A stretch of DNA of 64,000 bases, from NCBI GenBank assembly GCA_017590115.1, contig JAGGNK010003335.1, positions 7,999,916-8,063,915 of the forward strand, given 5' to 3'. A model generated the notes under the pieces. It was given only the letters and a program-made list of their open reading frames with translations, was not told the origin of the DNA and made no database searches. Position 1 is the first letter of the stretch. The number at the start of each line of letters is the position of its first letter. Positions 1 through 11,683 of this stretch are shown here, one piece after another. Source of the DNA: Montifringilla adamsi (Eukaryota; Chordata; Aves; Passeriformes; Passeridae). The position numbers and the translations under genes are program-made.

Positions 1-3000
1 CTCTCCTCCTTCAAATTCCTTGGACAAAGATGCTGAAGGAAAAGAGCCCAACTCTCTTTGCCAAGGGATGCACAGAATCTCTCCATGCTTCCTAACACAG
101 ATGGTTTCCAAGAGAAAGTCACGTACAAACAACATCTGCAAAGCTGCTATAAGACTTAGACCTCCACAGCATCCTAAACAGCTGTCTGCTACAGAATAAA
201 CAAATATTTTTCTTGTTTTATGTCTAGCAGCACATTTTATCCAAGAGATCTACAGTGGCGACTTCTGGGAGAGAGAAATCTTGTTGGGGGAGATGGGGAG
301 AGAGCTGGGACAATGTCCTGCTGAGAAAAGCAGTGGCTCCTGTGTGTCTCAAATTGTGCTTTTGACTCTAAATAAAACTTACCTTTTTAAAGGTGGAGAA
401 GACTAGTCATTAATTAAAAACAAACCCTGATGATCATCACAGAGATTTAAAATACCACTGGGGGCCACTGGGGCTGCCTAGTAAAGAAAGATGTACTTTC
501 CAAATACTGTCTTTAAAATTTCATTCCCTCCACAATAAAATGACTGGTTTTTAGTTCAAACATCCCAACCCTCCATATAAAGATCCCATCTTCACTAACT
601 TGAGGGGCACAGGTCACTGTAGTTGTGGAGTGCTCATCACAGCAGGAATTTCTTCACGCCCTGGACAAAGGGTTCATACCAAAAGAACTGGCAGCATCTC
701 CATTAAAATGAAATGTTCTCTTTCCCTTTTTTGTGCCACACGCAAGCTCCCCCACTAAGTTTCAAATTGGTTTTTAATCTAGTTATTAAATTAAGCATCT
801 TTTTTATCTTAGAAAAAAGTTTTATTTGTTTATTTGTTTATGATTTCTTTTAGAACCAATGTAAGAGGTCAAATAAATTCCAGATGACATCCAGACTCTT
901 CTATATTTGAATTTTTTGTCTTTTCTTTTGAAACTCATGCAAAGGAACATGTAAAGATCACAGTAAATGCAATTATCTTTAAATCCCTGGATTTTCATCT
1001 TCTACTTGCAACAGCAGCACTCTCATGGCAGGATCTCTGCTACGTAATACCAACTTCTGTTATACGAGATTTAATTATCTTTATTTTTCAACATAGCTCA
1101 CAATACTCACTAGTTCTTCCTATGCCATGGGCTGAAAATCATATGGTAGTAGGAATTGTATCAAAATATATCAATATAGCTAAAGGTTTTCCCAGTTTAG
1201 CAGTTGTGGCCATGAAGTTAAGAACTGGGAACATGGAGAAGCTGCAACACACCAATGGCAATCCCAACAAGCACATATTATGTTGAATACAGTCTTAAAG
1301 CTCAGAATTCCTAGTTTTAGACCTCTAAGTCAGTCCATGGAAATGCTGCACACGTTTTAACCGAGGCTTGATTTCCTGACAATAACCACAGTTCAAATTA
1401 ACCAGCACAGCTCCTGGAAGAGACAATACATTGCATTTTAAAGCCAGTCAAGACTTAATCCATGACTTAACCTAAATCATTTGGCAGTACAGGAGCATGA
1501 AGGACACTCTCTCTGCCAGGTCTCCTTGACCAGGAAGGTCTTTGCCCTGTGGCAAAATGATTTTTAAGATTGCACCACACATTTTAATGCAACAAGACTG
1601 AAGCTCAGGATCAAACGCTGGAGGCTTGGAAATAAAATATTAATTAAAAAAAAAATATTTTCCTACTCTGTTGCTCTGCCTGTGAACAGACTACAAAGGT
1701 TCTTCCTTGCTCTGAACTGCTGGTTTCCCAGCATTTACAAATTCTGGCCTCAGCTGTAGCTACTTCAAAGGCAATAGATATGGCTCAGAGAGAAAACAAA
1801 ATTAGAAAGAAAAACGATGCTGGCATTTCAGCAAAATACTGGTCACTTAGTGAGAAATCCTTGGGATCTCAGAACTAATTTTGGATCGCTTGAAATTTAT
1901 CTCCCTGCATCTTTTTGATGCATCCCATTTTCTGCTGAGAATTTCTCCACATGATAGCTCTGTCTCCACAATCCCCGAAAATTAAAAAAACAAATCAAAC
2001 TGCCTTTCACAGTCATGCAAAGTATAAGCCAAATCTAGAATTCCAAACTTTCATTTTAAGCAAAAAGCTGTCATAAAATAATCAGTAGCTCAAACCATGT
2101 ATCAGTTCCAGGACTCCTTCCAGGACAAGGACACAGATAGATATTGGGAATACTGAAATGAGAGTCCCAGGGAGGCTTTGGCAGAGCAGCACCTCTGAAC
2201 CCTGTAGGGCTACATGCAAGGCTCAGCTCCACCTTCCCTGTGCAAATGAGGGTTTAACTCACAGGAGGCTTGGGTACAGAGCTGGTTTTGTGCCAATCTT
2301 ACTGCACTCTTCATTAAGGAAAATTCAAACTGAGTTTCCATCCCAATTCCTTCTCAATTTGTTTTTTCATCTCTTAAGAGCAACAACTGCAACAGCACAC
2401 CACAATCGACAAAGGAGCTTTGGATCCATCTGTTTCTAAAGCATTCATATGAACAGGCAGTAAAAGTACACATTTTGGATAATTAGCAACTTTTCACTCT
2501 GATGAAGTTTGAACCTAATTACATCCATGCCCATGTCTTAAACCAGGGATACAACCAAGGTGCTGAGCTGGTACCTTCCAAGCCTTTCTTATGTTTAACG
2601 GCCCCAAGCCAACAGCTGAATATTGAAGATGAGTCTCCAGATCACACAGGCATGTGTTTGCTGTCTCCTCAAGGGATGAGTCTCAGCAACCTCAGATGCT
2701 CCCTCCTGGGCTGTACAAAGGACAGCCAAACCCTCTCCCGTGGGTATTGGGTGTTCTGGTTCCACCCAGCTGGGTGGGAGAACAGAGGGTGCCTCAGGGC
2801 ATGGTCCAGGAAAGGGAAGGGAGGAATACTGGCAGCTATCACAAACACAGTTTGAGGATGTAGCTCTTAAAGTTTGCCAGATTCCTGCACAATTGCATGC
2901 AGCAGGTATGGCTGATGGAGTCAAATAACTGCAAAGATTAATTTCCTGCTCTGTGGTAGAGAAGGTGCTGACTGGCCAGGTTTAGGGAAACAATGAGCAC

Positions 3001-3824
3001 GTCAGCTAGACCATAAATTGGTTTAAATGCTAGAAAAATTATCTGTTGGCTGGCAGGGCTTAATGCACAACAAGCTGTCTGGTGTGGACACAAATTAATC
3101 ACACTCCAAAATGGACAGCTCAAAGCCTTGCAGAGTGTCTGCATACACGCAGGCAGAACGAAAAATTGAGATTTCATCAAACTGGATGAATAGCCTGGAG
3201 CACAAGGCATCATTCTTGAGTATTTCCCTGCTGAGCATTTTTAATAGGTAAGTGGTATTTTCATTGCTGTTATGATGAAAGCCATTAACTTCAGCTTGCA
3301 GTTCCTAAAGAGGAGATTGATGGCAGGGAATCAAGGAACACATGAGTTCAAATGAGACAAGATGAGGTGCCAAAGCCTGAATTGCAGTATCCTTCTTGAC
3401 TTACATTTTATGATGGTTAAACCAGCAATAACCAATCAATTCTTTGTTTGACTTGGAGAATTACCATTTCAATTCCTTTCTCATGTTGGGAGAGCTCTCT
3501 TCCAGTGCTCTACAGTCACAGCCACAAGTCCTGCCTCAGAATTACTCCAGAGCAGTCACCAAGACCATATTACCGCATTATTCCTTGGATCATGGCATTT
3601 TTAATCTCCTCTGAACATGCTGTAGGAATGCAAAGATTAAGTTAGTGTTTAATCACTGCTACTTATAGATCTTGCTTTATTCTTACCACTCATATTTGAC
3701 CACAGTAGAAAGCATTAACTGTGCCAAGTGAATATTTTACTTAAAACAACAAAGATACTTATAAATAACTTAGGTTCAATTTGCAAAGGTTAAATCTAGC
3801 ATTTAATATCAAATTCTTGGAATT
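1..3824. other. Non-coding, unique-looking AT-rich DNA
   Basis: I see no gene here. The first 2.1 kb has no open frame of note. The frames between 2.16 and 3.65 kb are at most 117 codons; those at 2502-2924 overlap on both strands and resemble no family I know, so I read them as chance. A short TTTATTTG-type repeat lies at about 821-841. An AATAAA hexamer occurs at about 370 with no recognisable transcript upstream. It could be intronic or intergenic. Confidence 0.7.
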
Positions 3825-4035
3825 TCCATAGGGCTTTTCATGGGAAGAGATCAAAGAACATTTATACAATATTGTTATTCATATTTTACATATAGGAAAT
3901 ACAATTCCTAAACATGTGAGATGTTTACCCAATGTTAGCAGTTATGGTCAGGAATAAAGTCAAGTTTTTTGATTTTTGCTTCAAAAGACAACTCTCCTAT
4001 CCTGGGAACCAACTGCTCTATTCATCCATTTACAT
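3825..4035 (+). repeat. Ancient SINE/MIR-like remnant (degenerate)
   Basis: The stretch follows, in order, the landmarks of the old amniote repeat tail shared by MIR-type and CR1/L3-derived elements. First comes a 'gcttttcat' block (3833-3841), then 'gatcaaagaaca' (3849-3860), then 'attcatattttaca' (about 3877-3890) leading to a 'gaaa' segment, then 'gatgtttacccaatgtt' (about 3921-3937), and finally 'ctcctatcctgggaacc...actgctctattcatcca' (about 3993-4028). Each block is a mutated version of the remembered consensus, and the order is conserved over roughly 200 bp. This implies great age. The family name is uncertain because I aligned it only from memory. Confidence 0.45.
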
Positions 4036-4557
4036 GTCTTATAGCTGAGTAATTCTAATAATCACTTATTTAACTAATACATTCCCCACTAAAAAAAATT
4101 CTACACAAAAACCTTGAAAGCAAGCAAATTACTCATTTGCAGTTAATCTTCTGCAACTACCTTTGTTTTATATACTCTGATCTGATTACTGAAAACTAAG
4201 GGCAAAGAGTTATGCAAAACCGAAACTGCACAGTATTTTTATTTTTAATCCTGTATGTGAAATAATTCTGTATCATTCTCCTGATCGCCATGACACTGCT
4301 TCTGACCTTCAAAGCATCCATAAAAGGCCAGCATTGTTTTAGGTGGCAGTTCTGTCCCAGGAAACTGGGACCAAAACCATTGCCTTATCCAAAGCACAGA
4401 GGCTCAGGCACCAGACAGAGAGCAGGGGTATTTCCCAGTAAAACTTTTGATTTAAAAATAAAATAGTCAAGAATTCAACACCAGCATTTGTATTTTTCAA
4501 TCAAAAACAGTATTAAAGTTGGAAGTGTTCTCAGTTTTGTGGAAGATATTTTCCCTC

Positions 4558-4575
4558 TTTTTTTTTTTTTTTTTT
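4558..4575. repeat. Poly(T) tract, 18 T
   Basis: An uninterrupted run of 18 T is visible. On the minus strand it would be a poly(A) tail, but I see no recognisable retroelement or processed gene copy next to it. Treat it as a simple homopolymer. Confidence 0.9.
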
Positions 4576-7500
4576 AATAAGAGGTGTCCAAGGCAGACAA
4601 CATATTTATGAAGGCATCCTCACATCTTCCCTGTGTGGATGTGCAAAATCTCAGTAAATATCAACAATATTCCAGGAGAGAGATGAGCCACAAGTGACCA
4701 TGGTTCAAAATCCTACCAGCAGAGATCCAGCCAAGTCTTTGTGCTGGATGATGTGGATTTGTTAGAGGAGGAAAGACCAGGGAAGATGTGATGCATATCA
4801 CATTTACCCATCATTATGGGTCTTCCCTCCCCTTGAAAATCTAAGATACTTTACTGAGCTCTTTCCCAGCTCCACTGAACACCCCTCGAAAAAGCCATCT
4901 TTAGAGAGAAAACTGAATTTTCTCTCCCACCTTACAGTTCTGATTCTTAAGAAAATATATCCATTTTGACTAAAAAATCCAAGCAACACATGGGCTGTTT
5001 AGAGCATTTTCATAAGATGACCACATTGAACTGATTTCTGGCATTAAGGCCCCAAAAGCTTGAGCAGCAGCATGCTTCCACATTCCTTCCTCCCTAGTAA
5101 CGAAGACGGACAGTGACAAACATCCATTCTGCATGAGGTACACATTAAAAAAAAAGAATTTATCTGGACTTAATCGAAACTTGTCTTCATACCAACATGA
5201 AGCGATGCTTGAGAACAGGGCTCTTTACTAGGAACATTTTTCTTTTTACCTTCAACTGATTATGGTTTCCTTGCTTTTCAAACACTAGCTTCAAGCCATA
5301 TGTGTCTCCACATCAGTTTATCTGCTGCTTTCAACTTCTATCAGCCCCTGTTTTTACTCAAACAGGAAAGAATACAGAATGTTCTAGTTAAAGTCTATTT
5401 TTGAATATAATAAAGCTATGCAAGCCCATTTCCATTTTCTGGTGTCTCCAACAAACTACCCAAGTTCATTAGGATGACAGTTTCTTGGCAATCAAGTAAT
5501 TTTTCATTGTGTCTATAAGAACTTATTTCATTAATCCTTTGGCTCACTCACAAAACCTCATGCTCAGCACCAAACAAAAGGACCCACATTCTGTCATCAA
5601 GTCCACACCTTGGGCATTTTTTTTCCTCGAGTGTTGCTGGGGATGGTGGGGTGAGGGAAGCAGTCAAGCAAGGGAAGAGCTAAAAGTCAACCTAAGTGGT
5701 CTTCAGCCTCTCCTTCCTTTGTGCTCTGCCTCATTAATAACCTAATGAGGGATGGGATTTTATTTATTTGGTTTGGAGTTTTTATGGGAGCTGTTTTGGC
5801 TTGTTTTTTGAGTGGGTTTGAGGGTGGGGTGGGGGGGAGGCAAGGGAATAAAACATATGCTTTTAAATTCACCCTATTCTTTAACCATCCTTCTCAGAAT
5901 CCATTTCAGAAAACAAAGCTGCAATCTGTTACTAAAAGATAAGGAAACATTTCTGGAGCCCTCTCAAACAGTTTATTCCATGATCTGCACTCCATAATCG
6001 CAGAACTGCACGTTTCCATGCTATCAGCAGCCCTGCCTCTGCTAGGGGTTTATTTGGGGTATTTTGGGAAGGGCTCAGTGAAGGGCACCCACGATGGCAG
6101 TGTGGATGGGCTCCTTGGCAGCTGCTTTTGCTGGGACGGGGCAAAACAGGGCACAGCTTGTGGCTGAAGCTCAGAGGCATGAGAGCAATGCAAATGACAA
6201 CTGCTTAATATTAAATAGTGATAGATGTGCTCATAATGCCCGCAGTAAGAGACATTAATGTGGACATGTGCTCACCATACAGCTGAGCCTTACAAAAGGG
6301 AGCTCTCCCTCTCCTGGTGCCCACACTGGGCAGGAGCTGCAGCACTGGCTCCTGGCACTGAGAAGGCTCTGAGGCTCACCCCACCTCAGATATCCTCCTT
6401 TGGGGATTTTCCACTCAACTGGACTTTGTAAACAGCAACACTCTGCTGTTCTGGAAGCTATATATTTAAGTTGACTTAAAACTTGCAAATCAAATAAAGT
6501 GGAGCATTCATCTTGGGGAACACACCCTGTCCTTGTCTTTCTCTCCTGGACAGCAGCACAGCTGTCCCTCCCTGCCAAATTTACCAGCCCAGTCCACCCT
6601 GATCATCTTGCTGGAGACCTGCATGGTGGAGTCACCTCTTTGTTAGTGCTTTAAGAGAATGAATTCATTTCCAGCCACAAAAAGTACCAAATTCAATAAA
6701 TTTATTTAACTTCTGGTTTCTTTTGGTACCTCTCAAGCCCCAAGGACAGATCTGTAGAGCTGGGCTGGGCTGCAGGTTGGGCAGCTCCAAAGCTGTTCTG
6801 CTGTGGCTCCTGGCTCAACCTTCTTACTCCTCACCACCAAGTAAGTATTAAACCAGAAGGATGTGTTGCCTTTGGAAGCAAATTTAAGCAGAACATCCAG
6901 CTTTAGCACAGGATTAAAGAAAGTTCTCAACCTAACCTCCAAGGGTACAAGCTCTCCTCACATCCATGGGAACTCCTCCTTTCAGAAGAAAGAACAAAAA
7001 TAGTGAGTAAAGCACTGGAAACTGATCTTGCTTTCACCTCAGTGCCCATTCCCATCAAACAGGGAATGCTGCACACACGAAAACCTGGTCTTAATGTCAG
7101 CCATCAACCACCACTCTGACACACAAAGCCAGGAATAAACTAATCCAACACAGAAGGACAGAAACAAAACAAGGCCCTGCTACAAGTTTGCTCAATAGAA
7201 CATAAGCCAGGAGGGACTTCAAAGCAAAACCCTCCTTGCACAACACCCACAGATCCCCACCAACATTGTGATGACTCAGAAAATCCCCAGTGACACCATC
7301 CCAGTGCTCTGAGGCTGCCCAGGCCGAGAGCAGGGAGGCTGGAAACAAGACTGGCAGCACCACAGGGTGACAAGGAAAACCAAAAAAGAGGATTTTGTGC
7401 ATATCCTCACGATCAATAGGAAGCAGAGAAGCTCAGTCCTTTTTTGTTTTTTTCATCCGCTGGTACAAATTCATCTCTAATTTATAATTTCAGAAGCCAG

Positions 7501-7871
7501 AGGATCTCTAGGAAAAAACTGCTCTTCAGCAGTTGTGTAGTATAAATGCATTACCTGTTGCTGCTTCCTGCTAGAACACATATCAGCACAGAGCCAGGCA
7601 GCACAAATCTCTCGAGATTTCTGGGAAGAAAGCCTTTATATTCACAAGAATCATCTCACATTGAGCAAAATGGACCCATAAAACTGGCCTTTGCAAAGGA
7701 TATCTGCTGATACATACATGTCCTACCCTTTGCAGAATCACCAGGCTCAGGCAATGAACCCTTTTCAGATGAGGTCTGAGCACATCGGTTTTAGTCCCAT
7801 AGCCATGAGGCAACTGAAAGGGGATTAAATTTTCTTCCCTCAAGCTGGGAGGGAAACATCCCTTTCAAAAT

Positions 7872-7901
7872 GTTATTGAAATAATAAAACATTTCAATAA
7901 C
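7872..7901. repeat. Short perfect inverted repeat (11-bp arms, 8-bp spacer)
   Basis: The arm gttattgaaat at 7872-7882 is exactly reverse-complementary to atttcaataac at 7891-7901, around the 8-base spacer aataaaac. The stem does not extend outward or inward. It is AT-rich and short enough to be chance in 64 kb, so no function is inferred. Confidence 0.85.
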
Positions 7902-10430
7902 CATACAGCTGTGGAGCAGCAGTGCTACGAGTACACACCACGTTAAAGACCCTGCTAGAATTTTACGAGTCTGCTAGAAAACAGAACCCAAAATCCTCTG
8001 CAATTCCACAACATGCAGACACGCACACAGAGCACCCCCCAGCAGCAGCTGGCTTTAAAAAAAAGGAAAATCACAGTGGTGGAAAACCTCCAGTCAATAC
8101 CACCAGCACAGCCACACACCCCTTTGTGCTGACGTGCAACTGATGTGTGGCAACAAGACCCAGTGAACAGGGATGTCCACAGCCACCTCCAGTGTCAGAA
8201 AGAGGCACAAAAGAACCAAATCTCTCAGCTTCACACTCAGAAGGATGGCTCTTTTCTGGGTTTTTTTTGGTAGTTGTATCCTAAGAGCATCAGCCACACC
8301 TCTGAGCACTGGGACACCTGGTGCCACAGGAACCCAGAACCAAAACTCAGTCTTCAGCCCCAAAGTCCTACAGCTCCTTGCTTCACAGGTCCATGCAAAA
8401 AGAGAGGAAAACAGCCCTTGCTCTTCTGCATGAAAACACATGCAAACCCAAATTCACCAAGTGAGAGTGGGTTATTGTGCAGGGAACTGGCAGTGCCTTG
8501 GGACTCCCCTCAAGGGGAAGAGCTTTTCCAGCAGCTCCACTGTGATTCCTGAAGCAGTTATTGCCACAGGTCCTGACTGCTTATGTGACTCCCCTGGGGA
8601 GCATGGCCAGGGAGTCAGGAGCTGAAGATGCCACTGCATTCACCTCCCAGCTCGAATATTTTAAACAAAAGAGAAAGGGTGGTCTCATCCTCGGGATTAA
8701 CTGCAGCAGGGAGGTCCCTCTTCCAAGCAGGACAGATAACAGAGCCGGATTGCCGTGATTTCTCACATCGTTACAGCCAAGTACTTGCAAAATCAGAGCT
8801 CAGCCACCCTGGGGTGGAGCAGAAAGGCAGCCAGGGCCAAGCACTTCGTTTTTGCACAGTCCCCATGCAGAGGAATCCCTCCCAAGACACGGGGCCATTC
8901 GGCAGCCAAACTGCCTGGAACTTCATCCTGTCAGGGAGCAGGGAGAAACCGAGCAGAATGGACAAGAGGGTCAAGACCAGGAGCTGTTTAAGTTGTTTTC
9001 ATTGCTTCCAACCTCAAGAATTCTGCTTCTTGCAAGCTGAGTGGAGATGCCCCAAAAGAAAAGAGGTGTGGGGGCAGACAGGGGAGCTGCTGGTACCTCC
9101 TGAGCAAGGACACCCACCCTCTGTTTGACCTGGAAACCCTCTGGCTTTGCAGTTGCCAAATGTATTTTAGAAAAGCAAGGGGAGCCTGTGTCTCCAGTTG
9201 CATTACAATTATGCTTTTCAGTGGTGATTTCATAGAAAAAAGTCTGATACCTCCCCCAGAGTCTCCTGTGTGGATCCAGCACAGCTGAGGTGCAGGCAGA
9301 AGTGCTGCAGAGACCTGGCGTGCTGGGGAGGAAATGAAAGAAAACCAGAAAAAACAGATTGTGCTTTTATTTAAGTGAAATGGAAAAAGAAGAAAACAGA
9401 AAAGAGAAGAAGTTGCATATAAAAACACACAACACACATGCACATTTTTGTTATAAGAAGTTACTTGTGCTTTACTCCAGGACGAGTTTGTGGCTGGAGT
9501 AGTTTAATCTGCAGGACAAAGACATCCATATCACCATTTTAAATAGGATTTAGGATTTTCAACCTATTAGACACACAGAAATTACTGTGGAGGCACAGCA
9601 CTGCCTAGATGATGAGCAGGAACTCGTGACATACTAAAATCCTCATGGGTTTGGGCAGTGCAGATCTGCTGCCCAAGCATTTGCACACAAAAGAGATGCT
9701 TGCTCCCCTGCATACAGGGAGTCTTACACATGACACCTGGAAAACTCATGTCTGGACTAAGCAGATATGCCAGTCTGTGCCTTTTTCTGTGCTCATCCAT
9801 GCCATAACACCCCCTGAGAAATAAATGACCCCAGTACTGCCTTTAGGCAGAGCAGGAAAGCACAGAGTGACACAAGGTAGAAATGATGCTCAGGACAGCA
9901 GCACACATTTGAACTTGGAGTCCAAGCTCCAGAAAAACTCCAGAGATAAAACAGAATCACAGCAAATTCATTTCCTGCCACAATTTTGAGGGAAAATAAT
10001 AGCATTTCCTTTCCAGTTTTATTGAAAAGTTCAAATTAAACAGTAACAAATAAACTAAAAACACTCATGGCTCTGGAACAACCTGCATCCTCTCTGCCTT
10101 TACTAACCCTGAAGCTGTTTGTCTGCTTTGCAAGTGATACATATTTATAAAAACAAAAAGAAGAAACACAATGAAACTGTGATTTATGGTCCCATAAAGC
10201 TTCCAGTTAAAAAATCTGTAAAAGATTTGCAGAAACATTAAAAAGACAACTGAAGCAGGAAAAGTTTTCTGATGTCCCATTTTCCTCTTAGCTAAGCAAA
10301 CATTTCTGCTGGAAGAATTTACTGAAGCACTGGATGCCCTTTTGGCAAAAAAATACAAATTACCTAAAAGTCCTTAATTTTTAAGGGTTTGTGTCTCCCT
10401 CATTCAGCAGTTGGGTCCTGGAAACCTCAA

Positions 10431-10475
10431 CAAATCACTGTGAAACAAATCACTGTGAAACAAATCACTGTGAAG
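10431..10475. repeat. Tandem repeat, three copies of a 15-bp unit
   Basis: The unit caaatcactgtgaaa occurs three times head to tail. The first two copies are identical and the third ends in g rather than a. The period is a multiple of three, so any frame through it reads a five-residue repeat. I treat the 94-codon frame here (10389-10673) as chance. The near-identity of the copies suggests a recent slippage or duplication and possible length polymorphism. Confidence 0.9.
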
Positions 10476-11367
10476 AGCCTGGGACAGCCTTTGCTTTCAG
10501 TTCCTGTATCTCATGTGAAGCAGAGAACAGAATGGCAAAACAGACTTTCCACCAAATTTTGTGGCAGATTGCCCCATCTTGACAAAGAAATAGTTAATCT
10601 CTCCACAATGCAGACCTCTTTGGTGCAGACTATATTCTGTATAACACAAAATAAACCTGCAGAGTCTCTCTGAAGCTGCAGAAAGTCTCCTCATTTAGTT
10701 TCAACTTATCAGAACACCAGCACACTCCCTGGATTTCAGTATCTGCTGCACTTCAGAGAACACTTAAAACATTTGAAAAATTTTCAGATGAATCCCATTA
10801 GAAAATATTTTATATCCATTTTTGAGTCAATTTATCTTTCCTGAAATTCTTTCAAGTTCCTGTTCTTTCTCCATTATTAAAAACCCACTAATGATTCACA
10901 GTTTATGAGAAATTATTGTTTCAGGTGCTTTTCTTAGCAATCCATTAAACAAAATTAAATGCAATTTTAGAATTAGTTCTTTTTGAAGTCAACATTATTT
11001 TCTTTTTCATCCCAGTCTTCTCCCATTTTGCATGTCAATCATCTATGCATAATTTCTTTCAGATGGAATATGAAAAGTTCATCTATTTTAGTGTAATGAG
11101 TGTGAGCAAACAGAGCACAGTTGTTTCCTATTAGCCAACATAATATATAATAGAGGGATAGAGTTCACCCCCCTGCACCCACATACAAGTGACTGTCTGG
11201 ATTAAAAGGGTGCCACCTTTTGCACTGCAGGGCTGAACAAGCAGAGCCACAGGCTCTTTGTCACCCATAGGTATCTCCACTTTTAAGGATTTGACAAAAA
11301 AATTCAGACAATTTTGAGCCTGAAGCAACATCAAGCACCTGTGTCCATATTATCCACAGCCCTAACC

Positions 11368-11436
11368 AAAAAAAAAAAACCCAAAAAAACACCCAAACCC
11401 AAACAAACCCCAAACTAAACAAAACCCCAACAATCA
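11368..11436. repeat. A/C-rich low-complexity tract
   Basis: The stretch consists almost only of A runs broken by CC or CCC, an irregular (AAAC/CCAAA)-type simple sequence beginning with an A12 run. There is no regular period, so it is low complexity rather than a clean microsatellite. The neighbouring T-rich patch at 11652-11683 has a similar character on the opposite strand. Confidence 0.85.
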
Positions 11437-11651
11437 CTCACCAACACACACAAGCTGCCATTTTTTTAAGTCTTGATCTGGCTCTTGGGCCATGCCCCAG
11501 GTGGATTTCACTGCATGTGAGCTTGGTTAATCCCACACCTCTCATCAACTTTTCCAGAAGGTTTGGGGAAGCCATCAGTGGAAGAAAAGCTCACAGTCAC
11601 TAAAGTACCAAAATAACTCACTAATTTATTAGTGGCATGGAATAACTTTAA

Positions 11652-11683
11652 GGGGTTTTTGGGTTTTTTTCTTTTTTTTTCTC
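11652..11683. repeat. T/G-rich low-complexity tract
   Basis: Runs of five to nine T are separated by GGG or C. This is simple sequence with no coding or regulatory signal that I can support. Confidence 0.8.

Larger units (their letters stand above)
4036..10430. other. Non-coding, unique-looking DNA
   Basis: No gene is supported. Open frames reach 166 codons (8628-9128, +), but this frame overlaps frames on both strands and has no recognisable domain. Minor features are an 18-T run at 4558-4575, a G-rich stretch near 5822-5840 and a short inverted repeat at 7872-7901. The 8.6-9.1 kb part is somewhat GC-richer, with scattered CpGs near 8750-8960. A very weak MIR-like resemblance near 4360-4440 is not called as a feature. 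Confidence 0.65.

Noticed and set aside
230..400. Possible retroviral LTR end and primer-binding-site-like words with an AATAAA at about 370
   Set aside because: The order and spacing do not match an LTR I recognise, and no second boundary could be found.
4360..4440. Weak resemblance to a MIR-like tail (aaactgggac, then caaagcacagaggctcag)
   Set aside because: Only short scattered matches; too weak to separate from chance without a profile search.
8628..9128. 166-codon plus-strand open frame
   Set aside because: Several competing frames occupy the same GC-richer DNA on both strands, and there is no recognisable protein.
10431..10475. Possible CRISPR-like array
   Set aside because: Only three abutting 15-bp units with no spacers, in a vertebrate genome; it is a simple tandem repeat.
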